Positions 24,142 to 36,246 of a stretch of DNA of 64,000 bases are shown one piece after another. A program made the translations under genes and the position numbers. Position 1 is the first letter of the stretch. Each line of letters opens with the position of its first letter. The notes under the pieces were generated by a model that did not search any database, was not told the origin of the DNA, and worked only from the letters and a program-made list of their open reading frames with translations. The DNA is from Phoenix dactylifera (Eukaryota > Streptophyta > Magnoliopsida > Arecales > Arecaceae). The DNA is taken from NCBI RefSeq assembly GCF_009389715.1, contig NC_052399.1:2744938-2808937 (forward strand). Direction: 5' to 3'.

Positions 24142-26916
24142 ATGGGGTACGAGGCAAAGCTGGTTAGGAGCTTCAGCCGCTTCGAACCACAGAAGCTCGG
24201 ACTTGGATTGCTCGCCGCGTGTTTTCTGGTCTCGTTAACCTACATTTCGGTGACCAATAACTTTGCAGTCCATTTTCCCATCTGTGAGTTTCTCATTCTA
24301 CAACTCTTTGCTTTTTTGCTCTTTTTTCTTTTCATTTTTTTTATCTCTGTTCTTGCAAAAGATCCTCATTTATCTGCATCTTACAAGATGTGGTATTGTC
24401 AGATCTTTAGTTCTTATCGCTCGAACCTCTTTTGCAGTAAATTCCCGGCAATCATCATCGAAGCATGCAGCGGAAACCGGCCCTCTGGTCGAAACTGCAA
24501 TGACTTCTCCACAGTTAGGTAAGATAAAAGCAAATATCTCTTTTTTTTCTTTTAATTTAAGAAAAAAAAATTGCAGTTAAGCATGCTTAAACGAAAGTAG
24601 TATTAGGATGCATGATCTCATAGGAAGTCTTCGTGGTGGAAATATTTCTAAATATGGAGAGGAAGAGTAAAGAATAGGCAAAAGCAGCTGAGCTTTTAGA
24701 CTTGGCAATGAGGACTCTGCTCCCAAAGTGTTGAATCAATAGAGGGCACAATTGGTCTTTTGAAAAATATCGATAACAATAAAATAAAAAAGAATATTGA
24801 AAATTTACTTGTCTGAGTTAAACTAATGAGATGTATATATGTATGTCCTCAATTTGGGTGATCATTGTTTTCCTCTCAATCAATAATTGAACTAGTGAAA
24901 TGTATGTCTCTTAATTTGGGTGATCATTTTCTTCCTCTCAATCTTTAGAGGCGGGGCTCGAAAATGCGACGCATGAGAGCCGGCCAAGCTGCGACGATGC
25001 CAACCCAAGATCAGGTCTTTGTGGAAAGAATGATCTTACCGAGATGCACCAGAATTCTTCCTCCACGGCTTCTGATGTTCCCCCTGCGAAAGAAGATCTT
25101 TCAAACAGCACTAAACAACTAGGCGAGTAAAACCACTCTTCTTCTTTTTGCTTTTATCTGCTACCGTTTTTCTTTTCGAACCATGGAAAATTTTGCAAAG
25201 GTCAAGTCATTTGAGCTAAAATTATTGTTCGTGGTGAACCACCCGGCTCGGGTTGATTAGCTGATGCAACAAGTCTTGCTTGTAGTAACTAAGATCAATT
25301 GCGATCGACCTTGTTGATTATTACAGGTGGTGAAAAGGTGACATGGGGAAAAAGCTTACCATGCGACCCAAAATCAGGTCACTGTGAAACGGATAGTGAT
25401 GGTAGGACCCAGAAGAACATGACCACCATGGTTGATTCATTGCCTGGACCAGTTACCACCAGTTCCATCAAAAAAGGTATGTTTTTATGTCCTTCAAGTA
25501 CAATTAATCGAGAACCATGATCCAAATTATTGCTGTAAAGAAAGAGGGAGGGGAAATATTAAAAAAGAAAGAAAGAAAGAAAAAAAGGCTGAGGAACTCA
25601 GTGAGTCAGCCGACTCGACTCACTGAGTGAGACGCTCATGGCGAGTTTAGTATCCAAGGAGTATAGACTGTCGATCTTTAAGATGACTTCCTTGTCTGAT
25701 CTATTGTAGACTTCTTCTCCTGCTTGTAGATGAACGGATTGAGGATTTGGAGGCTGAGAGGAAGCCGATGTGCGACACGTCGGCCCGGAGATCCGACGTC
25801 TGCGAAATGGACGGTGATGTGAGGATTTTGGGGAAGAATTCCTCGGTGATATACGTGACACCCTCTAGAATTGGTGCATGGGGAAGAAATGAGTCATGGA
25901 AGATCAGACCTTATTGTCGCAAGACAGACAAGGCGGCCATGGCTGAAGTTCGGGAGGTATCCGTGAAATCATTGGGAAATTACGAAGCAGCCCCTCGCTG
26001 CACTGTTAATCACACAGTTCCTGCCATCGTCTTCTCAATTGCAGGATACACTGGAAACTACTTCCATGCCTTCACCGACGTGGTCGTCCCACTCTTCCTG
26101 ACTTCCTACCAATACAATGGAGAAGTACAGCTTGTTGTGACCAATTTCAAAGTTTGGTGGATTTACAAGTACCTTCCGATACTAAAGAAGCTCTCTCGCT
26201 ATGAAATCATTGATTTCGACAACGATGAGAGAGTGCATTGCTGTAAACATGCGATCGTCGGTCTGAAAGCCCACAACGACTTGAGCATCGACCCCTCGAA
26301 AGCTCCGAACGGATATTCCATGGTCGACTTCACAAGGTTTATGAGGAGCGCGTACTCGCTGGAGAGGAGTTCCCCGATGAGGATCGGTGAACATCCCGGT
26401 AAGAAGCCAAGGCTGCTGATCATAGCAAGAAGTCGAACGAGAAAGTTCATGAATCTAGACAAGATAATTCGGATGGCAGAGAAGTTGGGCTTTGAGGTGG
26501 TGGTCTCGGAGGCCGACAACAATGTGACTCGGTTTGCGCATGTTGTGAACTCATGTGACGTGATGATGGGGGTTCATGGTGCCGGGCTCACCAACCTAGT
26601 CTTCCTTCCGACGAACGCAATCCTGATCCAGATAATCCCTTGGGGTAGGCTGGATTGGATAGCTAATACTTACTTCAAGTATCCGTCCAAGGAGATGAAA
26701 CTGAGGTACTTGGATTACAATATAACTGAAGAGGAGAGCACGCTTATAGATCAGTACCCTAGAGACCACGCTGTCTTCAAGGACCCCTCGTCAATTCACA
26801 AGCTTGGATGGAATGGTATGATGGAAATATACCTAGTGAAGCAAAATGTAAAGCTCAATATCAGGAGGTTTAGGCCTGTTCTGATAAAAGCCCTTAAGCT
26901 TCTACATCAACGATAG
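24142..26916 (+). CDS. GT61 glycosyltransferase 3 (XAT/XYXT1-like)
   Basis: Exons: 24142-24283, 24438-24518, 24959-25132, 25327-25476, 25730-26916; 577 residues, all introns phase 1. The signal anchor is at about residues 19-37 (LGLLAACFLVSLTYISV). The stem carries two cysteine pairs, SCDDANPRSGLC in exon 3 and CDPKSGHC in exon 4, the most in the cluster together with the catalytic entry pair MCDTSARRSDVC. The catalytic exon has GYTGNYFHAFTDVVVPLF, where HAF replaces the HDF of its paralogues, and DVMMGVHGAGLTN near residue 463. The exon 3 donor is GC (CTAG then GCGAGT) instead of GT; the reading frame supports it. Predicted Golgi type II enzyme acting on xylan. The HAF change could alter activity, but I cannot say how. 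Confidence 0.88.
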
Positions 26917-29900
26917 AACAGAAGAGTTAGATTTAGTTTATCGTACATTTAAAAGTTTTCACTTCAACTGCTCATTCTTTTCTTCCCCAAGGGGGTGGCA
27001 AGAAGGATGATTTACAAATTGTAATCTTGCCGCACATGGAGAGTCTATATATATATGAACTAAATCATACTGAGAAACTACAAAATAATTCCTCAATTGT
27101 TTGGTGTTAGTTTGTCTAATCCTGGGTGCCACACTAACTGTGACCTTATTGGTTGCTATACTGAGCTTTTTCTCATTTAGAGAGGGAATCCAAAAAAAAG
27201 AAAAAGAAAAAAAAAAAGAAAACTCTTTTTGAGAGTAAAAGGAGAGATAAGGCATGCATGTATCAGTATAAAGTGGTCCTTAGGAGCTGCCACATGGTCA
27301 AGTCCTTTTTCTGAAAGAAAAGTAGAAAGAAAGAAAGTGGGTAGAAATAGAAGCCACAGCCTAATTGATTGTATGTGATGTTCCAATTACACCCCTTCTC
27401 CCGTGTCGGTGATCATGATTTAAGTACTTTATGATATTAAGCAGCTTCAGTTTCTTTTTGTCACATATTACTTTTTGAGACTCTAATTATGAAGAATAAC
27501 CCATCCACATGTAGATACAAACTGACAAGTTTAAAATTCATAAAGCTCTCATCATTCAGCTTATTATATATTTATCTAATGGTCAACTTCCTACCTAACT
27601 CAATGCAATCGGCAGATCCACTATATGAAACGCGGACGGCTGGAAGCCTTTGTAACGTGCCATTGGAATTCTATTATCATGATTGCATGTTGTGCTAGGT
27701 TGGCAGTCCAGTATCTGTGGCTAATCATGCGGCATCCACGTACACATTGCAAACGTGTGCGTTGGTGGATGGAGTAAATATCATAAGAGTTGCCGGAAAA
27801 ACCTTAAACAAAGGATAGTAAAACTGTCTCCTCGGGATCCTGGCATGCACGTAGAACATACTTTTTTTTTTTTTTACTTGTATTCATGTGGACGTGTTGG
27901 AGGAACCGTAGGCAATGGCTTTTAACTGCCAGAGAATAACGAATTAGTTTAAACTTTCTGCATGTTTTGACTCCTACGATAACGTCCAAGGTCGTGGTGT
28001 GGGGTTGGCTGTACAAACGAGCCCACCACCTTTCGCAATTTTGTTGTATCCGGATGGGCTTCGCACATGTTTCCATTAAATTTTCCTCCTTAGGCACCGA
28101 CTCTTCTTCCTTTCAAACAAACGGACACTTGGCTGGGAAAATTCAGAGTCCTTATGGGGGTAGGTTTTGGAGGCTTGGATGGGTGTCGGCTAAGGGACTC
28201 TTTTAAGTCCAATTGCCTGCCAACCAGGACTTTGTGTGATGAAGCTGGATGGAGACTTTGCCTGTCCTTTTTCAATTAGAAAAAAAAGGACAGAGAGGTT
28301 GGGTTACTCTCGAGATGTACGTATTTAGCTCAAAATACAACTCAATTTCTTTCTCTAATTATTAAAGTGATAGTATTTGTAATTTGTTGTTCATTTAAGT
28401 TTCGATGCAAGCATTCCTGGATGGAAGCAAAGATTGGTTTTAACCACATGTAGCACCAAACATGCCACTTTTTGGGTGTCTCCAATGGAGACCCAAAATT
28501 TGATGCCTTCGAGCTTAATGGCAGGCAGGAGTTGAAATAGGATAGCAATACTTTTCCACAGTTTGCCGAACTCATGAGATATGTAAATTATTCAACAAAA
28601 CGCATGGAGTGTCACCATGAAAGATGACAACTAGTAGTTATTAGACATTTGTTGCACTTGGGAGGATAAGTTGTCACACTCAACCTATTGATGACAAAGA
28701 TATTGCTAGCAAAAGCATTGCAATGGAAGTACTATTTTTACTTTTTTACTCTTTTGAGCCAAGCACTTGTTGAACATTAAGACATGGAAGAAGTGACATA
28801 CCATCTATTTTGACATGGCCAACATAAATAATTCTTTTTATTAATCATCCAATCTCCCTAGATAAGAAGTAGTCAATTTTTCTAGTAATTTCGATCCAAA
28901 GCATGCATATAATAAATATGTCGGTTGTAGATCGGCTATGATAAATTAAAGCCCGGCATCATCAACCCGACAGAAAAATGATGATGATAGACAATGACAA
29001 AAACAAATGTGAATATATAATGATCATTTTCAGACTATACATCTTGTTGATAGTTTTAATTGAAAATTGCAACTATGTACTGCAACTTGCTGGCGATGCT
29101 TGACAACTAGTTCTGTTGTTAGTATTAGAGAGAAACTGCACCGGGTATAGTTTATACTTCATAGGAATCATACGAAAGAGAGAGGTATTTTCTTACAGAA
29201 AGCTGGTGGTCCTCTAGGGATAAAAGAAAACCCCTGCAATGAGACAAAAAGAAGCCATCCCAATGGGTGAGGCAATTAAAATATATTGCCGGACTATTTT
29301 GTATTTAGTAAACCCTTATAGTACTATAACCAAAATGGAACAGAGCATTTGCTTTGATCATATAGATTGTCACATACCGGCGCAATTGATCAATCCAAAT
29401 CATCTGAACTTCAACTTAATTTGTGCACATTAGCCATAGCAGATGGCTGATAAAGATATTCTGTTACTTTGCCGCTTTTTAAAGCTACATGACAGGATTA
29501 GTCCTCTGAAAAGTGAACCTCTTAAATGTTTAGATAGGGCACCTAGAAGCTAGCTTCTCTAATTCCATTCGCTAGTGATGTTGAGGCCTTTGCCAAGCTT
29601 GGCCAAGTGATCCACTTGGGTCCATCCGATTTTTAGGAGTTAGGACTTCTAAATTACAAAGAACTTAGAGCTTGACAACACTTTGGTCTTCTTCCTCACA
29701 AGTATAAGCCACATGCCAAGCTATTCATTCCATGTGGAGGTCATATTAGAATAAAATGATGAGACTCGCAACTGCTCTCCATTCCACCTCCTAGGTGGAA
29801 AACCAAGGATCCAATCTATAACTTGCCACCGCAAGAGTTGGTAGGTGGTCGAGTTATTCCATTGGTCAATTATGGAGTCCTTATCAATATGACCATGTTT

Positions 29901-30105
29901 CCAAAGAATCCGAATTACTTTTCAACACGAAGAAAAAAAAATATTAGGAAATCATGAAGTAAGCAGGGCGGAAACGACTCGACTTCTGAGATGAATAGAA
30001 GAGTAGACGCGGCAGCCTAACCACCACCTCCCTCACTAACCCTCTTCATAAACGCTGCCATCTTTCTGCGAGTAATGAAAGATTGAAGGTCGCGCCACAC
30101 CAAAC
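26917..30105. other. Spacer between GT61-3 and GT61-4
   Basis: A 3.2-kb AT-rich spacer. Small overlapping frames at 26959-28275 and 29239-29433 lack recognisable domains. A block near 29585-29635 (AAGCTTGGCCA, then TGATCCACTTG) is shared with 39110-39160 upstream of GT61-5, suggesting the two genes were duplicated with their 5' flank. No transposon ends were seen. Confidence 0.45.
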
Positions 30106-33070
30106 ATGGCAAACAAGTTCAAGCTGGTTAGGAACTCGAACCGAGAGTCCCAAAGGTTCAGAATAGTAGTTTTTGTAATCGGATGCTTCCTCGTCTCGAT
30201 GACCTTCATTGTGGTGTCTCAACCTCAATCCATCCCTTTTCCCATCTGTAAGTTTTTCAACCTCGGCCATGAATGGCTTTATGAATTTGATGAACGCAGC
30301 TTTATATCATCGGCTGCTTTTGATATGGATTTGGTTGAATTCCATGATTAAATTCTTGTGTTTGAGCACTTACTTGATGCTGAACAACATTGCAGTGGGT
30401 TCAAAACCAAGTGTTCATGTGGCTCCAAGCACCCCCAAGGCCGAAGATACAGGGCATTCTCAACGACTGGGTAAGACGCTTGCACAACTAGTTCTTCTGA
30501 TGATATGTTTGGCATCGAATTGTTGGGGTTTGATGATTAAATAATGTTTAAGATTTACCAAAGATTGGGAATCGATGATGTCTTTCTTCAGGTGAAATTT
30601 CAGGACAAGACAATGCAACAGAGCACAGCAAGCAGGAAATGGGTAAGGCAATCCATTTAGATACTTTTTTTTTCATTCAAAAAAAAAATTATTAATATGT
30701 AACTTAAAAGATTGCCTAAGTCTGACTAAGCTTGTTTGCCAGAGCTGTGTCTTTTAAATTGAAATTTTCAATGTAGAAATAGATTAACAGAGGAGAGTTA
30801 TGTGGCTTCCCTGGTGAATTTTAAATGGCTCTAGGGAGGCTTTGAGGGGTTTTTTTTTTTTTATGAAGGGAGGTTTTGTGTGATGAATCCTCATGTTGAA
30901 CTCCCATTAAATTTTTTTTTTTTTTTCATGTTTCAGAGAGCAATAATGAGATTCAGGAGAAAATAATAGAAGGTGATGACTTAAGAGCCCATCAAGATGA
31001 AGTGGGTGGTGAAATTAATTCAGCTCAGAAGGAAACTCTGAGAACTACAGATAAACTAGGTATGCCTTTTGCAGCTCACATTAGATTGTTGTTGAATTCA
31101 ATAGGTCTAGCTTGGCTCACAGTCCTCAAACCAGAGATGATAAGTTTTTAAACCATGATAGCGAACCTTGTCCTCCTCCATGTTACAGAGAGCAATAACA
31201 GCATGCAGGAGATAAGCACGAAAAGTGACGAGTCCAACTCCCATGGAGGTGAATTGCACAGAAAATTTACACTCCCAACAATTTCAAACTACACCATCAA
31301 TGATTCACTTCAAGTAGAAAATGCTAGCAATGCCGAGCAATTAGGTACATCGATCGCTATTGACATTGGACTAGACAAGTTGAAGGCGATGTGGTTTTTA
31401 TTTGTTATAGCTCACCTTTTCCTTGATGTCACAGGGAAAGAAAATGAGACCACCACATGTGATCCCAATTCTGGTGAATGTGATAAGGATGGGGAAGCAG
31501 GACCCCAGGGGGACCCCAATCCTGCCATTGCCGATCCAACTCAGGAACAAAACACTAGCAATTCCAAGCAATTAGGTACATTGGCCATCATTAAGATTTG
31601 TTGGCTTTCAAATCAAGATAACTAGCACCATCGTAAAATGGAGGAAACTACTAGGCTCTCCAAGTTTTTTTTTTTTTTTGCCCCTCTCTTTCTCCTTAAA
31701 ATAGAAGCCAAAAAGAAAACAATTTGGAGGGGTAACAGAACCAACTCGTAGCATTTAATACATTGGTCAGAAACATGTAAATTTAGCACAAAATAGAACA
31801 AGTCATTACTTTACATTGGTTTGAGGAGCTCCATTTCTGCATCAAGATGAAAGCATTACTTATCATGACTAATTTTTTGTTTTTGGCTTAATGTGAAGGA
31901 GTGGGGGGTCAGAATATGATGAATTCAGAGAAGAAGCCATTATGTGATTTTTCTCACTACCGAGTAGACCGATGCGAATTGGAAGGCGACATCAGAATTC
32001 ATAGGAACCCTTCCTCTGTTATATCCGTGGAATCCACGGAGAGAAGCAGTGAATCATACCGCATTCGGCCGTACCCTCGCAAGGGAGACAAGATTGCTCT
32101 TAGCCGTGTCACAGAAGTGATGGTAAAATCGAGCAAAGACGGTCCTCAATGCAGCATAAACCACAACGTCCCTGCCCTAGTGTTTTCGGTTGGTGGGTAC
32201 ACAGGAAACCTCTTCCATGACTTCACTGATGTAATGATCCCCATCTTCTTAACCGCCAGCGAATTCAATGGGGAGGTTCAGTTTGTCATAACCGAGACCA
32301 GGCCTTGGTGGATGAAGAAGTATCTAACTGTGTTTCAGAAGCTCTCTCGGTACGAAATCATCGACTTCGACAACGATGACAGAGTTCATTGCTTCAAGCA
32401 TGTGGCTGTGGGTCTTCGAGCCCAAATGGAGTTCACCATCGACCCCGCACAAGATCCTAATGGCTATACCATGGTCGACTTCGCTCGATTCATGAGAAGC
32501 GTCTACTCATTGGAGCGAGACGCCGTGACCAGGATCGAAGAGCACCCCCACAGGAAGCCAAGACTTACGATCATATCGAGGCAGCGAACCCGAAAATTCA
32601 CAAATGTTCCTGAGATAGTTCGAATGGCACAGGATCTGGGCTACGAAGTGGTGGTTGAAGAGGCTGGTGTGAGCACCAACGTAGCTCAGTTTGCAAGAAA
32701 CATTAATTCTTGCGATGTGCTCATGGGAGTGCATGGGGCTGGTCTCACCAATCTGGTGTTCCTCCCAATGAATGCAACCATAATCCAGATAGTACCATGG
32801 GGTGGGCTGGAAGGGATAGCCATGTTCGACTTCGGACATGGAGCCAAGGCCATGAAGCTGAACTATGTGCAGTATAGCATCAGCGTAGAAGAGAGCACCC
32901 TGACAGAGATATATCCAAGAAACCATCCTGTGTTCAAGAACCCCACATCGTTTCACAAACAGGGGTGGGTTCTTCTAAGGGGAACATTCATGGACAAACA
33001 GAATGTGAAGTTGGATGTCAACAGGTTCAGGGATGTTTTGTGGAAGGCCCTCGAGCACATGATGCAGTAG
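30106..33070 (+). CDS. GT61 glycosyltransferase 4, long-stem form
   Basis: The longest member: exons 30106-30247, 30396-30470, 30592-30642, 30937-31059, 31189-31344, 31435-31575, 31899-33070; 619 residues, all introns phase 1. Anchor at about residues 19-39 (VVFVIGCFLVSMTFIVVS). Five stem exons give a lumenal stem of about 180 residues. Exons 4 and 5 begin almost identically (ESNNEIQE and ESNNSMQE), and exons 5 and 6 end alike (SNAEQLG and SNSKQLG), so exons were probably duplicated. Exon 6 has the cysteine pair TCDPNSGEC. The catalytic exon has LCDFSHYRVDRC, GGYTGNLFHDFTDVMIPIF and GVHGAGLTN near residue 506; the motif before it reads DVLM instead of DVMM. Closest relative in the cluster is GT61-5. 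Predicted Golgi xylan pentosyltransferase; substrate unknown. Confidence 0.88.
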
Positions 33071-34844
33071 GTGTTTGTTCGAGGCTTTGTACACCTTTCA
33101 CTTCATATATATTTTTTTTCACCAATTAATTCTCATTTATGCTGAAGAAAGATGATGTCTGCAACTTGAAGTTTAGCTGTAATGATGGATATATGATTCC
33201 TGTTTTGAATATTCTTGTAGAGGATACTGGGTGGTTCGACCACCCTTTCATTCAACTAAAGAAATAAGGTGTAGAGGATACTGGATGATCCTTGTAAAAA
33301 TATTTTTGCAAGCTTTTCCTCATTTCTGTCTATTTTTTTGAATCTTGGCCTCTGGTGTGGGATAAATTAATCCTGATGTCTTATATTAACAAGACTGAAT
33401 TAGGTGATGCCCTTCTGATCACACACCGACTCTCCTTTGGCTCAGTCTTCTTCGATCACATGGCATGGTGATTTTTTTTTTTTTTACTTTTGTCGACATA
33501 TCCGCAGTTTGGTTGTTCCTTAGAAGTATAATTACAGATTCAATAATAGGATACGCTCTATTATTACTCAATTAGTTTGCCGACGACATGAAAAATTGTT
33601 TCATCCAATCAAAATTTTTAATTTGCAAACTTGGTTACAGCCTAGTAATCACACCCACTCTTTGTCTTAGGAGACGATTCTTGGTTTGAACTTTGGAAAT
33701 GTTTTCCATGAGTTTGGTTCGAGTAATTCTAATCTTGATACTTTAATTTGATATTAGCATCCCTAGCTACCAGAATGATTTACAATACTGCAAGTTTCAT
33801 CATCATAAAGATTAAAAAATAAAAAAAATAAAAGAAAATTAAACAGTTGCTATTGGCAGATCATGATAATGCAGTTTTAAATTATTATCTTAAGTTAAAG
33901 CACCATCTCTCTCTCTCTCTCTCTCTCTCTCTGCGCATTAATTTTTAAGTGCAGGGTGGTTGTACAGACCCTACCATGGTCCTTGGTTACTTAAGCATTC
34001 ACCTCAAGTTCATTGATAGATGTAGCAAGACGAGAGAATACAAAAGGAAGAAAACAAGCGAATGAAAACAAATCAAAGGAGATAAACAGAAACAATCCTA
34101 ACTCTTTTATTTTTTTGAGCAAATTCAACTCTTCAATCGATTTTTTTTTTTCAAAAAAACACAGATAAACACAAGCAAAATGGATCATCTAGGAGGTGCG
34201 GTTACATTGCTGTTAACTTTGTCGCAAACCTTACCCTTCTCTCCAGAATTGCGATGGTGCAACCATAGGTTATTAGCAAATTGACAAGGCTCGTTGTATC
34301 AGAATATGCTTCGAATAATCTATTGCATAACATGTGGATGTATCTATATATTTGGACCTTCCTATGGTTAACATGCAATTGGAACCCATCACATGGCAAG
34401 TAGTAGTCCCCAAATGCCACCAATTAATTGCATTTGTGCATGTTAGCTGGCCACCAAGGGGAAGCATGAGCACAATCATAGCCTTTAGGCGCGTTGTGGT
34501 GGTTGGGTTGGCAGTGTCTAGAAATAATTTTGAATGGATTCTCACGTTGAGGCTACCCTTAGGTTGGCGCGTCTCGCTACGCCTTTATTTCAAGCTTTCA
34601 CAAACGCGTAACGCGATGAGGGGGAGGTGTTGATAGGTGTGGTCTTGTCGTTTGTAGGCAAATCTGGAGAGCTACCTCTTTTCTTGACATAAAAAACTCC
34701 GAAGATGCTCCATCCTACCAACTACTAAATGCTGAAATATTGGCATTTTTCATGTGGGAAGAACACATATATCACATCCAAAAGCGATTTGGTAACAAAT
34801 AATTATTAGTTTTGTGGAGTAAAAAATATGCAATTATTGCTGTG
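33071..34844. other. Spacer after GT61-4
   Basis: The first 300 bases probably contain the 3' UTR; a short motif GTAGAGGATACTGG occurs twice at about 33220-33285. The rest is AT-rich, with a CT microsatellite at 33905-33932. Opposing frames at 34202-34633 have no recognised domain. Confidence 0.4.
33905..33932. repeat. (CT)n microsatellite
   Basis: About fourteen TC/CT units without interruption. Confidence 0.95.
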
Positions 34845-36246
34845 TCCTTTCAATTCCTTGGATGCCTTGAGGTGAAGTAAAAATAATAAAAAAAAAAGAA
34901 TGTAGGAAAGAAGAAGCTTATCATTGTAGAAATGATAAGAACATCGCAAATAAATATTAGGTCTTCATTGATTTGTCAAGGATGTGCTAGTTTATGGAAT
35001 AATAGACCAAATAACATGCATCAAAGTTTTCAAACCAAAAGCAACTATTCCTAGCGTTCGCAATGACATTGTAGAAAAATTCAATTCAAGAATTTTTTTT
35101 TGCTCTCTTTGTTTATCATGTTCCGCTTATTGCGGGGCTTCCTAGTCAAAATTCTTTGAAATTGAAGTAGCTTTAGAAATCAAAATATTCTTGTTTGGAA
35201 AATGACTTTTGTTAAATGATTTTGTCGGCATTCAAGCAGTTGCATCCCTTCAATCTCTTGATGCCCTAACAAGACAAACATGAATTTAAAAATAGAATGC
35301 AGAAAAGAAAGAATCTTGCCGTTGTGGAAATAATAAGAACATCGCAAGTAAATATTAGGTTGTGATTGGTTTGTCAATACAGTATCATGTTGAGGTATCA
35401 CTAGTTTATGGAGTAATAAACCAAATAACATGCATGCATGCATCAAGTTTTCAAAAAATAAGTGACCATTCCTAGTGTGCGCAATGAAAAATGTAGAAAA
35501 ATTTAATCCAAAAACTCTTTTTTTTCTCCCTTTGTTTATCATATTCCACGTATTGCGGGGCTTCCTAGCCATGGTGCTTTGAAATTGAAACAACTTTGGA
35601 ATTCAAAATACTCTTGCCTGAAAAATGACTTTTGTTAAATGATTTTGTCCACATTCAAGCAGTTGCATCCCTTCAATTTTTTTTGATGCCCTAACAAGCC
35701 AAACATGAAGTCAATAATAGAATGCAGAAAAGAAGAATCTTGTCATTGTGGAAATAAAAAGAACATAGCGAGTAAATATTAGGCCGTGCTTGGTTTGTCA
35801 AGACAGTATCATGCTGTTCATGTGCTGGTTTATGGAGTAATATATAGACCAAATAACATGCATCAAGTTTTCAAACCAAAGGCGACCATGCCTAGCGTCC
35901 GCAATGGACACTGCAGAAAAATTCAATCCAAGAACTCTCTTTTTTTACTCCCTTTGTTTATCATGTTCCGCCGATTGCGGTGGCTTGGAAATTGAAGCAA
36001 CTTTGAAAATCAAATTACTAGTGTCAGAAAAATGACTTTTGTTAAATGATTGTGTCCACATTCAAGCAGTTTCTTGATACCCTAACAAGCCAAACATGAA
36101 GTCAAAAAAATGCAGAAACGAAGAATATATCCTGTCATTGTGGAAATAATAAGAACATCGCGAGTAAAGATTAGGCCGAGCCAGAACACACTCGTCTGGA
36201 AAATGAGTTTTTCTGAAATGATTTTGTCCAAGTTCAAGCAGTTGCC
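34845..36246. repeat. Tandem repeat, about four copies of a 390-425 bp unit
   Basis: The anchor motif AAGAACATCGCAAGTAAAT recurs with small changes at about 34939, 35337, 35761 and 36153, spaced 398, 424 and 392 bases. Each unit also has ACCAAATAACATGCATC, TTTGTTTATCATGTTCC, AATGACTTTTGTTAAATG and TTCAAGCAGTTGC in the same order. The last copy is shortened. The copies differ by point changes and small indels, so the array is not brand new. No coding function is apparent; small frames inside it are artefacts. Confidence 0.85.

Noticed and set aside
34845-36246. Regularly spaced repeats considered as a CRISPR array
   Set aside because: Units are about 400 bp, diverged and directly abutting without short unique spacers. 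The genome is plant nuclear.
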